Assembly: GCA_046717125.1 (NCBI GenBank)
Contig: JBKJVQ010000285.1
Coordinates: 1 to 11,718 of the forward strand
DNA from: JBKJVQ01 sp046717125
GTDB taxonomy: Bacteria; Pseudomonadota; Alphaproteobacteria; Rhizobiales; Methyloligellaceae
DNA length: 11,718 nt
Direction of reading: 5' to 3'
This document shows positions 4,821-11,589 of the stretch, one piece after another. Both the position numbers and the translations under genes were made by a program. The first letter of the stretch is position 1, and each line of letters begins with the position of its first letter. Below the pieces are notes generated by a model, which worked only from the letters and a program-made list of their open reading frames with translations, ran no database searches and was not told where the DNA came from.

Positions 4821-5159
4821 ATGCATGTCACGTTCACATTAATCGCTGCCGGCGCTGTCAGCGCACTCATGGCGGTGACGCTCGTTCCGCCCGAAGTCTC
4901 GGCGCAGTCTCGCGGGTACAAGCAGGTGGAGCGCGGAATCGGATATCGTGTCCTCCCGGGCGCCCGTTATCTGTCAGGAAAGCGCTACCGCAAGACGGCG
5001 GTTCGCGGCGAGAGCGACCGTGTCGGCGGCTTCTCATATAATTTCCGGCAAAGTCTCGATTACGACGTGTTGCCTCCTTCCCCCGACGACTTCGGCCCCA
5101 ATCTCGACAATTCGCCGGTCGTGACCGACGGCCCGATCTCCCAGGATGCCTATCCGTAG
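4821..5159 (+). CDS. Small exported protein of unknown function
   Basis: 112 residues; family not recognised. A signal peptide occupies about 1-28 (hydrophobic LIAAGAVSALMAVTLVP, ending VSA). The mature part has a basic first half (RGYKQVERGIGYRVLPGARYLSGKRYRK) and an acidic, Pro/Asp-rich end (LPPSPDDFGPNLDNSPVV), with no cysteines. ATG 4821 is preferred over an in-frame ATG at 4644 because AGGGGG lies about 6 nt upstream and the signal peptide then sits at the N-terminus. It is transcribed divergently from the His-rich array, and both sides of the shared 276-nt gap carry a GGAAC-type site, so co-regulation under general stress is possible. It is the only gene before a csp copy that has its own leader. 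Confidence 0.78.
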   Translation: MHVTFTLIAAGAVSALMAVTLVPPEVSAQSRGYKQVERGIGYRVLPGARYLSGKRYRKTAVRGESDRVGGFSYNFRQSLDYDVLPPSPDDFGPNLDNSPVVTDGPISQDAYP

Positions 5160-5191
5160 GTCGCGGGGAGCTTGTCCGTAGACTGATCGCA

Positions 5192-5211
5192 GCGGCGCGA
5201 CTCGTCGCCGC
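5192..5211 (+). terminator. Weak hairpin downstream of the exported protein gene
   Basis: GCGGCG (5192-5197) pairs with CGCCGC (5206-5211) around an 8-nt loop, 32 nt after the stop. There is no T-run, so terminator function is uncertain. Confidence 0.3.
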
Positions 5212-5397
5212 AGGGTCTTGAAAATCGAACTTGCGTTAACGACGACCGCGCACCTAAAGTGGCATCCACGGGCAGTTTTCGACCCGGCGAAGAGCCTGCG
5301 CGACGTGCCTGCGTCGATTGCTTGGATCGTTCTCCGTTATTGCCCGATCGGGCGGTGTGCTTTGGCAAACCGCGGGTGGGGCAAGGAGGATGTCCTT

Positions 5398-5613
5398 ATG
5401 TCGCAGACTGGTATCGTCAAGTTTTTCAATCACTCGCGGGGGTTTGGTTTCATCACGCCCGACGATGGCAGCAAGGATGTGTTCCTGCACATTTCAGCGT
5501 TGCAGCGGTCGGGACTTCCGGCGCTCGATGAAGGCGCGCGGGTGACGTTCGAGACCCAGCCAGACAGGCGCGGCAAGGGCCCGCAGGCCGTAAACGTTCA
5601 ACTCAGCGAATAG
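5398..5613 (+). CDS. Cold-shock domain protein (CspA family), copy 2
   Basis: 71 residues with one cold-shock domain: GIVKFF, RNP1-like RGFGFIT and RNP2-like DVFLHI, with a conserved RSGLPALDEG loop shared with copy 1 at 2145. The two are plainly paralogs (about three quarters identical by eye) and presumably bind RNA or single-stranded DNA in the cytoplasm. An upstream in-frame ATG at 5218 is rejected: AAGGAGG at 5383-5389 lies just ahead of 5398, and the domain begins there. The SD can fold back on the bases directly before the start codon (AAGGA with TCCTT), which may tune translation. The 238-nt region upstream is untranslated leader or promoter. The M20 peptidase gene begins 49 nt downstream with no clear terminator between, so read-through is possible. 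Confidence 0.93.
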   Translation: MSQTGIVKFFNHSRGFGFITPDDGSKDVFLHISALQRSGLPALDEGARVTFETQPDRRGKGPQAVNVQLSE

Positions 5614-5662
5614 ACAATTTGGTTCAGAATGACTTCGGACTGAGTCCGGTCCGGAGCCGATC

Positions 5663-7054
5663 ATGAGTCTCGAACGCGTTTTCGAGAGACTGGAAGAAGA
5701 TCGCGAGCAGGCGCTCCGCCGCCTTTTCGCCCTTCTCGCTATTCCCAGCATTTCCACCGACCCCGCCTGGCATGCCGAGTGTGAGCGCGCCGCCGCATGG
5801 TGCGCCTCCGAAATCAGCGATATCGGCTTCGACACGAAAATCTATCCGACGGCGGGAAAGCCGATGGTCGTCGGCCATTGGTCGCATCCTGATGCCGGTT
5901 CGCGCGTCCTCTTCTATGGCCATTACGATGTTCAGCCAGCCGATCCCCTCGAATTATGGGAGACGCCGCCGTTCGAGCCGCGGCTGGCGGATCATCCGGT
6001 GCATGGGAAGATCGTGGTGGCGCGCGGCGCATCGGACGACAAGGGCCAGTTGCTGACCTTTCTTGACGCCGCACGCGCGTGGATGGGCGCGGAGGGCGGA
6101 TTACCGATCTCGGTGACGGTGCTGCTGGAAGGCGAGGAAGAGAGCGGCAGCCCCAGCCTGCCCGCCTTCCTCGACCGCCATGGAGATATGCTGAAATCGG
6201 AGATTGCGCTCGTGTGCGACACGGGCCAGTGGGACGGCGCGACGCCGGCCATTACCACCATGCTGCGCGGTCTCGCGTTCTGCGAATTCACGATCGAGGG
6301 TCCGTCGCGCGATCTGCATTCCGGCATGTATGGCGGGCCGGCCCGAAACCCGATTCATGTTCTCGCCGATGTGCTGGCGAGCCTGCGCGACAATGATGGG
6401 CGTATCGCGATTACGGGCTTCTACGAGGGCGTAACGGAGCCCGCGCCGGAGCAGATGGCGCAGTGGCGATTGCTCGGTTTCGACGCGGAGACGTTTCTTG
6501 CCTCGATCGGCCTGTCGGTTCCGGCGGGAGAGCGGGACCGGGACGTGCTGCAACAACTCTGGTCGCGGCCGACGGTCGAGGTAAACGGCATCGCGGGCGG
6601 CTATCAGGGTCAGGGGACCAAGACCGTCATACCCGCTGAAGCGTCGGCCAAGATCTCATTCCGGCTCGTGCCGGGACAGTCGCCGGACCACGTGATTGCG
6701 TGTTTCCGCAAGCATGTGGAGGCACGGCTTCCCGCCGATTGCCGCGTTCGCTTCACCCATGAAGGCGGATCGTCCGCGATCGGCTTCGACACGACGCAAC
6801 CGCTGTTTCAGGCGGCGGCCGCGGCGCTGACCGAGGAATGGGGCAAGCCCGCGCTCATGATGGGGTGCGGCGCCTCCATCCCGATCGTCCAGTCCTTCAA
6901 GGAGCGTCTCGGCATGGACTCGATGCTGATCGGCTTTGCGCTCGACGACGACCGTATTCACTCGCCGAACGAGAAATACAATCTGATCAGCTTCCATAAA
7001 GGCGCGCGGAGCTGGGCGCGTATTCTCGCGAAGCTTGGAGACACGCTGCGATAG
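5663..7054 (+). CDS. M20-family metallopeptidase (dipeptidase, carnosinase/CNDP-like)
   Basis: 463 residues, full length for the family; cytoplasmic, no signal peptide. It should hydrolyse dipeptides or related amide bonds with two metal ions. All hallmarks are visible: HYDVQP (His87, Asp89), GASDDKG (bridging Asp125), EGEEESGS (general-base Glu159 and metal Glu160), CDTGQWDG (Asp186), and RIHSPNE (His433). The dimerisation domain falls roughly between 200 and 320, opening with LRGLAFCEFTIEGPSRDLHSG, a pattern typical of the CNDP/dipeptidase branch rather than ArgE or DapE. Start 5663 has GGAG 6 nt upstream. It lies between a csp gene and a GST-like gene; a palindromic repeat fills the gap to the latter. 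Substrate cannot be named from sequence. Confidence 0.9.
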   Translation: MSLERVFERLEEDREQALRRLFALLAIPSISTDPAWHAECERAAAWCASEISDIGFDTKIYPTAGKPMVVGHWSHPDAGSRVLFYGHYDVQPADPLELWETPPFEPRLADHPVHGKIVVARGASDDKGQLLTFLDAARAWMGAEGGLPISVTVLLEGEEESGSPSLPAFLDRHGDMLKSEIALVCDTGQWDGATPAITTMLRGLAFCEFTIEGPSRDLHSGMYGGPARNPIHVLADVLASLRDNDGRIAITGFYEGVTEPAPEQMAQWRLLGFDAETFLASIGLSVPAGERDRDVLQQLWSRPTVEVNGIAGGYQGQGTKTVIPAEASAKISFRLVPGQSPDHVIACFRKHVEARLPADCRVRFTHEGGSSAIGFDTTQPLFQAAAAALTEEWGKPALMMGCGASIPIVQSFKERLGMDSMLIGFALDDDRIHSPNEKYNLISFHKGARSWARILAKLGDTLR

Positions 7055-7057
7055 TTG

Positions 7058-7130
7058 TGTAGCCCGGATGGAGCCGGGGAATTTGCAGATAGCGTTTCCC
7101 GGATTTCGCTGACGCTTCATCCGGGCTACA
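7058..7130. repeat. Palindromic intergenic repeat (TGTAGCCCGGATG arms)
   Basis: TGTAGCCCGGATG at 7058-7070 and its exact complement at 7118-7130 form a 13-bp outer stem. An inner arm CCGGGGAA (7074-7081) pairs with TTTCCCGG (7095-7102). It starts 3 nt after the M20 peptidase stop and ends 29 nt before the GST start. From memory, this GTAGCCCGGATG sequence recurs as a REP-like intergenic element in many Rhizobiales genomes. It may end or protect the upstream transcript. Confidence 0.8.
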
Positions 7131-7159
7131 TCGTTGCAGTCGTCATGCGAAGCGAACCG

Positions 7160-7762
7160 ATGATCCTGCGCTCCTCCCCCACATCGCCCTTCGGCCGAAA
7201 GGTAAAGCTGGTCGCGCATGCCGTCGGGCTCATGGATCGCATCGAGATCGTGCGCGCCTTCCCGGCCGATCCAGACGACAGCCTGCGCAAGGAGAATCCG
7301 CTTGGCAAAATGCCCGCGCTCATCCTCGACGACGGCACAACCCTGTTCGACAGCCGCGTGATTGCCGAATATCTCGCGGACCTTGCCGACGACGACCGCG
7401 TGTTTCCTGAACCGCCCGAGCGATGGAGCGCATTGCGGCTGCAGGCCCTGGCCGACGGAATTTGCGACGCCGGCGTCCTTGAGGTTCTGGAGGAGCGCCT
7501 ACGGCCGGAAGACCGGCGCAGCCCGGACTGGATCGCCCATCAGCGCGGCAAGATCGAACGCGGACTGAACGAACTCGAAGCCGCAGCGCCACATCTCGGC
7601 GAGGCCGTCCATATCGGCCATATGGCGCTGGCGGCGGCGCTGGGCTGGCTCGACTTCAGGTTCGGCGGACGATGGCGCGACGGCCGGCCGCAACTCGTGT
7701 CATGGTTCGAGGCGGCAGGCGCCGCCCTGCCCGGTTTTGCGGAAACGGTTCCTGTCGAATGA
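7160..7762 (+). CDS. Glutathione S-transferase family protein (YibF-like)
   Basis: 200 residues. The N-terminal thioredoxin-like domain starts MILRSSPTSPFGRKVKL, with Ser/Thr residues 6-9 where GSTs activate glutathione. NPLGKMPAL (cis-Pro52) and FDSRVIAEYL (Asp64-Ser65, the gamma-glutamyl contact) follow. An all-helical C-terminal domain ends in RPQLVSWFEAAGAALPGFAETVP, the usual last helix. Layout and length match the E. coli YibF type. The reading frame is open upstream to 7055, but that part lies inside the palindromic repeat; 7160 puts the GST fold at residue 1, and the ATG at 7145 is the alternative. The SD is weak in either case. Its stop overlaps the start of the RNase T2 gene (ATGA), suggesting translational coupling. 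Cytoplasmic; substrate unknown. Confidence 0.87.
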   Translation: MILRSSPTSPFGRKVKLVAHAVGLMDRIEIVRAFPADPDDSLRKENPLGKMPALILDDGTTLFDSRVIAEYLADLADDDRVFPEPPERWSALRLQALADGICDAGVLEVLEERLRPEDRRSPDWIAHQRGKIERGLNELEAAAPHLGEAVHIGHMALAAALGWLDFRFGGRWRDGRPQLVSWFEAAGAALPGFAETVPVE

Positions 7763-8493
7763 GAAATTTCGCAGCGATCGCCATTCTCATCGCCGTTGCG
7801 TGTCTCGCGACCTACGCGACCATGGCGCAGCAGCGGTCTGACGAAGCCGGCGAGTTCGATTATTACGTGCTCACTTTGTCGTGGTCGCCGACCTATTGCG
7901 AAGGCCAGGGCCGCAACAGAAGGGAGCCGCAATGTGATGGCTCCCGGCCATACGCGTTCGTGCTGCATGGGCTGTGGCCGCAATATGAGAGGGGCTGGCC
8001 CGAAAGCTGCCGCACGCGCGAGCGCCCTTGGGTTCCGCGCGAATTGATCGACCGGATGATGGATATCATTCCGAGCCGGTCGCTCGTGATCCATCAATAC
8101 CGCAAGCACGGCACCTGCTCCGGGCTCGATCCCGAAGCCTATTTCGGCCTCTCACGGCAGGCGTTCGAAAAGGTCAGGATTCCGGCGCGTTACCTCGGTC
8201 CGACGCAGCCGATCGTGATCGCGCCACACGAAATCGAAAATGATTTCCTCAAGACCAACGTGTGGATGAAGCCGGAGGGCATATCCATAAGCTGCGGACG
8301 ACAGCGGCGGCTGAACGAACTCCGCATCTGCCTTACACGCGATCTCGAGCCCCGTGCCTGCGGCGACAACGAAACCCAGCGCAAGCTGTGCTCGCTCGAT
8401 CGGGTGGTGATGCCGCCCGTGCGGGGTGGCAGGAACCGCGTGCCTTTGCAGCCCCCGCACCTCTTGCCGGACGAGAGACGGGCTTCGCGGTAG
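7759..8493 (+). CDS. Ribonuclease T2 family protein, exported
   Basis: 244 residues. A signal peptide (about 1-24, ending MAQ) predicts a periplasmic enzyme cleaving RNA through 2',3'-cyclic phosphates, as E. coli RNase I does. DYYVLTLSWSPTYC opens the domain. CAS I is FVLHGLWPQY (His70) and CAS II is HQYRKHGTCSG (Lys116, His117). The Glu usual in CAS II (HEWxKHG) is Gln113 here and the Trp is Tyr114. Several cysteines (47, 59, 84, 120, 179, 191, 201, 211) allow the usual disulfides. The tail after about 215 is Pro/Arg-rich. ATG 7759 shares 4 nt with the GST stop, and no SD other than coding sequence is available, so it is probably translationally coupled. A frame from 7672 is rejected since it hides the signal peptide. 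Nothing links RNase T2 and GST functionally. Confidence 0.9.
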   Translation: MRNFAAIAILIAVACLATYATMAQQRSDEAGEFDYYVLTLSWSPTYCEGQGRNRREPQCDGSRPYAFVLHGLWPQYERGWPESCRTRERPWVPRELIDRMMDIIPSRSLVIHQYRKHGTCSGLDPEAYFGLSRQAFEKVRIPARYLGPTQPIVIAPHEIENDFLKTNVWMKPEGISISCGRQRRLNELRICLTRDLEPRACGDNETQRKLCSLDRVVMPPVRGGRNRVPLQPPHLLPDERRASR

Positions 8494-8508
8494 CTATATT
8501 CGGTGTCT

Positions 8509-8600
8509 TGCCCGGGCTCGTCCCGGGCATCCATAGCCACGAACGGTGCGGCTCAAGCCAGATCGCTGCGGAGTATGGATCGCCGGAACAAGTCCGGCGA
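8509..8600. repeat. Composite palindromic repeat between convergent genes
   Basis: Two hairpins, TGCCCGGG/CCCGGGCA (8509-8529, loop 5) and TCGCCGGA/TCCGGCGA (8580-8600, loop 5), are joined by about 50 nt bounded by ATCCAT (8529-8534) and ATGGAT (8575-8580), which are themselves complementary. This has the architecture of a small MITE- or REP-doublet-like element. From memory, similar CCGGGC...GATCGCCGG sequences are dispersed in Bradyrhizobium relatives. It fills the gap between RNase T2 (+) and the outer-membrane gene (-), and may serve as their terminator. Confidence 0.7.
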
Positions 8601-8625
8601 AGACAATCATTGCTGGTCGACGGGT

Positions 8626-9297
8626 CTAGAACCGATAGCTGACTGAGCCGCGAACCGTGTTGATGTCAGGCTCGACCTTGAGATCGCCACCCGGGAACCG
8701 GAGCGTTTCTTCATTGAAGTCCGTATACTGATAATCGAAGCGAAGGCTCCAGTTCGGATCGAGCGCAACTTCCGCACCCGCGCCAACCTGCCAGCCCCAG
8801 AGGTCCACGTCGCGCGACGAGCCGCCCGGCCCGGTCACGGAATAATTTGCATCCGCGTACGCGCCGCCGAGCGTGGCGAAGATCATCATCTGCGGGATGA
8901 TGGTCATGCCGACCCGGCCACGCAACGACGACATCCAGTTCAGGTCGGCGAAGGAGCTGTTGATGCCGCCGAGTTGCCCGCCGTTGACGTCGGTGGCCAG
9001 AACGTCGGCGTCGATGCCGTAGACCAGCCGTCCGTTCTGCCAGTTGTAGCCGCCGATCGCGCCGCCGAGAATGCCGTCCGCGGTGAAGTTGGAGCCGCCA
9101 TTGGGCACTGTGAAGTCGATGTCGGCGTCGCCATAGCCGAGCGTCGCGCCGAAGTACCAGCCCGCGAAAGTATAGGGCGCAAAGGCCGGCCCTTCAGCCG
9201 CCGGCGCATAGTCATAATCGAGGTCGGCCGCGTTGGCCTGAACCGACGCGGCTATGGCCGCCACCGCTGCCGCGGCGGCAAAGGTACGCATACGCAT
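8626..9297 (-). CDS. Omp25/Omp31-like outer membrane beta-barrel protein
   Basis: 223 residues. Signal peptide about 1-23 (MRMRTFAAAAAVAAIAASVQANA), then ADLDYDYAPAAEG, a short Pro-rich linker, and an eight-strand barrel: YTFAGWYFGATLGYGDADIDF, GGAIGGYNWQNGRLVYGIDADV, SSLRGRVGMTIIPQMMIFATLGGAYAD, WGWQVGAGAEVALDPNWSLRFDY. It ends VRGSVSYRF with the terminal Phe needed for BAM-dependent insertion. This is the common OMP_b-brl family of Rhizobiales, structural and immunogenic in Brucella. The ATG at 9297 has GGGAG 9 nt upstream; the ATG at 9354 would bury the signal peptide and lies inside a leader hairpin. The gene is monocistronic with a structured 5' UTR. A ligand or pore function cannot be read from sequence. 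Confidence 0.9.
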   Translation of the reverse strand: MRMRTFAAAAAVAAIAASVQANAADLDYDYAPAAEGPAFAPYTFAGWYFGATLGYGDADIDFTVPNGGSNFTADGILGGAIGGYNWQNGRLVYGIDADVLATDVNGGQLGGINSSFADLNWMSSLRGRVGMTIIPQMMIFATLGGAYADANYSVTGPGGSSRDVDLWGWQVGAGAEVALDPNWSLRFDYQYTDFNEETLRFPGGDLKVEPDINTVRGSVSYRF

Positions 9298-9504
9298 AAT
9301 CACAAACTCCCATCCTTGCGTCCGGTCTCGCCGGCTCAAATGCCGGCGCATCAAGGTCCGGACGCGCGATCCGTGTGAGGATAATTCCGTTTCCTAAAAG
9401 ATCGTTACCCACGGAGTGAGGCGGAACTTCGCAGAGTAAACGGCGCGTTAAGGGCGAGCCGAGGGGTCGCCTTAGGCGATCATCGGATCAGTATGATTCG
9501 AAAA
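9298..9504 (-). other. Leader and promoter region of the Omp25/31-like gene
   Basis: No gene is supported between the Omp25/31-like start and the terminator of the next minus-strand gene. The first 70 nt hold the SD and a nested hairpin. The remainder must contain the promoter, but I see no clear -35/-10. On the plus strand GGAAC at about 9424 precedes CGTT with too long a spacer and no gene follows it. Confidence 0.55.
9318..9365 (-). promoter_or_regulatory. Nested leader hairpin of the Omp25/31-like gene
   Basis: An outer stem GCGTCCGG (9318-9325) with CCGGACGC (9358-9365) encloses an inner stem GCCGGC (9330-9335) with GCCGGC (9342-9347). It lies 20 nt upstream of the start codon, in the transcript of the minus-strand gene. 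Confidence 0.55.
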
Positions 9505-9534
9505 CGAAAAAGGGGCGCCCGAATGAGCGCCCCT
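9501..9534 (-). terminator. Intrinsic terminator of the TorF-type barrel gene
   Basis: AGGGGCGC (9511-9518) pairs with GCGCCCCT (9527-9534) around an 8-nt loop; on the minus strand the stem is followed by TTTTCGTTTT. It lies about 70 nt after the stop codon. Confidence 0.87.
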
Positions 9535-9602
9535 GAAGCAGGAACCGGTCGTCTTGGGAATTCAGGCTTGTTCGAAAAGTCTGCAGTCTTCCGGGATCAT
9601 GC

Positions 9603-10421
9603 TTAGAAAACAGCTTTCACGGTGCCGACCACACGCTCGTCGCACTGGAAGATCGGGCCGCTGCAGCTTGTGGTATCGCTCAGGTCGGTATCCCAGTAGC
9701 GGATGTCGAACGAGAACACCGGCTTCTCGCCAAAGGCGAAGTTCATGCCGACGTTCCAGTACGTGTAGTCGAAGCCGCCTTCGCTCTCCTCGCCTTCCTG
9801 GAAGCCGATCAGGCCGGACAGGGTTGGGGTGAACATCCACACCTTGCTGAACGTGTAGCCCGCGGTGCCTTCGAACACGAAGTTCTCGCCGATCTCGCCC
9901 GTATTGTCCGGCGAGAAGAACATGACGCCGCCGACCGCGATCTTCTCGAACACGGTGGTCGAGACGCCAGCCTTGAACTCCACATAATCAAGCTCGGCCC
10001 CGCCGTCGTTAGCGTTCGGGTACAGGTAGCCGATCACGCCAAAATCGAAAGTGAACTTGCCGTAGGTCGGCTTGATGCCGCCATAGACGTCGATCTCGAT
10101 ATTGGCAATGTCGTTGCCAAGCCCGTCGCCACCGAAATCGAGGTTCGAGGCCCAGACGCCCGCGTAGAGTTTCTTGTAAGCGACATCGAAGCCGCCCTGT
10201 ATGGCCGCGTTCTCATCCGTCTGCGAGATGCCCCGGAACACGTAGTCGGTCGTGAGCGCGACATTGGCCGAGAAGGTCCAGTCCGACGCGGCGGCTGGCG
10301 CGGCCGCCATTTCCTTGGCGCTGCCGCCGCCGTAATAGCCGTCGGCGAATACCGGCGCGGCCATCAACATCGCAGCGCCCGCGACGGCGCTTCCCAAGCC
10401 CAATTTAGCCATGCGTCCCAT
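9603..10421 (-). CDS. TorF-family putative porin (outer membrane beta-barrel)
   Basis: 272 residues. Signal peptide about 1-27 (SAVAGAAMLMAAPVFA), a short Gly/Ala linker, then the signature of this family: VALTTDYVFRGISQTDENAAIQGGFDVAY and LYAGVWASNLDFG (about 54-97). Amphipathic strands follow to the end, which closes VVGTVKAVF with terminal Phe. Length and motifs match the Gcw_chp/TorF group, a proteobacterial outer-membrane family with poorly defined transport roles. The late SCSGPIFQC could form a small disulfide loop on the surface. The start at 10421 has GGGGA 5 nt upstream; ATG at 10412 is a possible alternative. The leader folds in two exclusive ways around the SD. The gene is monocistronic, with its own terminator, and divergent from the SDR gene. 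Confidence 0.9.
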   Translation of the reverse strand: MGRMAKLGLGSAVAGAAMLMAAPVFADGYYGGGSAKEMAAAPAAASDWTFSANVALTTDYVFRGISQTDENAAIQGGFDVAYKKLYAGVWASNLDFGGDGLGNDIANIEIDVYGGIKPTYGKFTFDFGVIGYLYPNANDGGAELDYVEFKAGVSTTVFEKIAVGGVMFFSPDNTGEIGENFVFEGTAGYTFSKVWMFTPTLSGLIGFQEGEESEGGFDYTYWNVGMNFAFGEKPVFSFDIRYWDTDLSDTTSCSGPIFQCDERVVGTVKAVF

Positions 10422-10790
10422 ATCAGTCCCCTTGTCCCCTCACCGGTTCAAAAGCCCAATGTCGGCTTGCCGGTCTTTATGTGAGGGGACTGTAGGGACA
10501 GCGCTTCCGCCCGCAAAGTTGAATCGTCACATGCGATTGCGCTCTGTCGGGTACTGTTGCAGTAAAACATCCATTTCGCAGAATTGGCGAATATTCGATC
10601 GCCCGCAGCGGCGGTTGACCAAATAGATCCATGGCCGCACTGACCAATCGGACACCAATTTGCACATAAAATAGGCGGATGCGTTCGCTTTACGGCAAGA
10701 CCGTGTTGCCTCGTCACGAATCACTCCCCGGATTGACGACGCCGCATGTGCGAGGCTTGCTGCGTATCGCAGGGCGCGGGGCGGAGTCAC
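10422..10790. other. Divergent intergenic region between the TorF-type gene and the SDR gene
   Basis: 369 nt with no supported gene. The left 80 nt are the structured leader of the TorF-type gene. The remainder carries small dyads (ACTG/CAGT at about 10551-10561; GAATATTC at about 10589-10596) and must hold both promoters, but no confident -35/-10 pair was found. Short frames here have no SD and no recognisable protein. Confidence 0.6.
10434..10490 (-). promoter_or_regulatory. Leader stem-loop of the TorF-type gene with an alternative SD-blocking pairing
   Basis: A perfect 10-bp arm pair (GTCCCCTCAC and GTGAGGGGAC; 10434-10443 with 10481-10490) encloses ACCGG/CCGGT and AAGCC/GGCTT pairings. 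Its 5' arm (10485-10492 as CAGTCCCC in the transcript) can instead pair with GGGGACTG at 10424-10431, which contains the SD. Confidence 0.55.
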
Positions 10791-11564
10791 ATGGTCAACC
10801 ACAAGAACGTGCCGCCGGTTGCGTTGGTGACGGGAGCGGCCCAGCGCATCGGCGCGGCAATCGCCCGGTCGCTGGCAGCGGACGGGTGGAGCGTCGCGGT
10901 GCATTACCGGTCCCAAGCCGAGGAGGTCGAGTCGCTGGTTGCGGACATCAAGAGCTGCGGTGGCTCAGCCCGTGCCTTTCAGGCCGACCTGGCGGATGCG
11001 GACGCAATCGCCGCGCTTATACCCGAGGCATTGAGCAGGCTTGGAGGCGTACAGCTTCTCGTCAACAACGCCTCGCTCTTCGAACGGGACAACGCGCACG
11101 ACTTCACGCCAGAAGGATGGGCCGCGCATTTCGACGTCAATGCGCGCGCTCCTGTCCTTCTGTCCCAATCGTTTGCGCGCCATCTGCCGCCGGGGCTGAA
11201 CGGCGTCATCGTCAATATCGTCGATCAGCGCGTGTGGCGGCTGACGCCGCAGTTTTTCACCTACACGCTGTCAAAAGCCGCGCTCTGGACCGCGACGCAG
11301 ACGCTGGCCCAGTCTTTCGCGCCGCGCATCCGCGTCAACGCGATCGGTCCTGGGCCCGTCTTGCCCAGTTCCTATCAGGATCAGGCGGCGTTCGAACGCC
11401 AGCGCGGTGCGACGCCTCTCGGATGCGGCGCGACGCCGGACGAGATCTGCGCGGCGATCCGCTTCATCCTCGCCACGCCGTCGATGACGGGCCAGATGAT
11501 CGCGCTCGATGGCGGGCAGCACCTTGCCTGGAAGACGCCGGACGTGGACGGCACCGAGGGATAG
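10791..11564 (+). CDS. SDR oxidoreductase, pteridine reductase (PTR1/FolM)-like
   Basis: 257 residues, a classical short-chain dehydrogenase with a Rossmann fold. TGAAQRIG (14-21) binds the cofactor, and HYRS (38-41) puts Arg40 where PTR1-type enzymes bind the NADPH phosphate. VNNAS (91-95) and YTLSK (Tyr158, Lys162) follow. The usual catalytic Ser is Asp145 (NIVDQ), 13 residues before Tyr158, the same spacing as Asp181-Tyr194-Lys198 of Leishmania PTR1. This suggests reduction of a dihydropteridine such as dihydromonapterin or dihydrofolate, in the cytoplasm. GPGP (187-190) and the IALDGGQHL end are standard for the fold. ATG 10791 has GGAG 5 nt upstream; an upstream in-frame ATG at 10746 has none. 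A LexA-type box and another gene follow. The family is certain; the substrate is inference. Confidence 0.88.
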   Translation: MVNHKNVPPVALVTGAAQRIGAAIARSLAADGWSVAVHYRSQAEEVESLVADIKSCGGSARAFQADLADADAIAALIPEALSRLGGVQLLVNNASLFERDNAHDFTPEGWAAHFDVNARAPVLLSQSFARHLPPGLNGVIVNIVDQRVWRLTPQFFTYTLSKAALWTATQTLAQSFAPRIRVNAIGPGPVLPSSYQDQAAFERQRGATPLGCGATPDEICAAIRFILATPSMTGQMIALDGGQHLAWKTPDVDGTEG

Positions 11565-11589
11565 GTGCAGGGGGTTAACAGACGGGTCC

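Noticed and set aside
6101..6556. Minus-strand frame inside the M20 peptidase
   Set aside because: The peptidase is intact with all metal ligands; the antisense frame shows no family features.
9423..9449. GGAAC followed by CGTT on the plus strand
   Set aside because: The spacer (18 nt to CGTT) is longer than the EcfG pattern allows and no plus-strand gene lies downstream.
10679..11578. Overlapping 299-residue frame across the SDR gene
   Set aside because: It is the +1-type shadow of the SDR coding region with Arg/Ala-rich noise; the SDR frame has every family motif.
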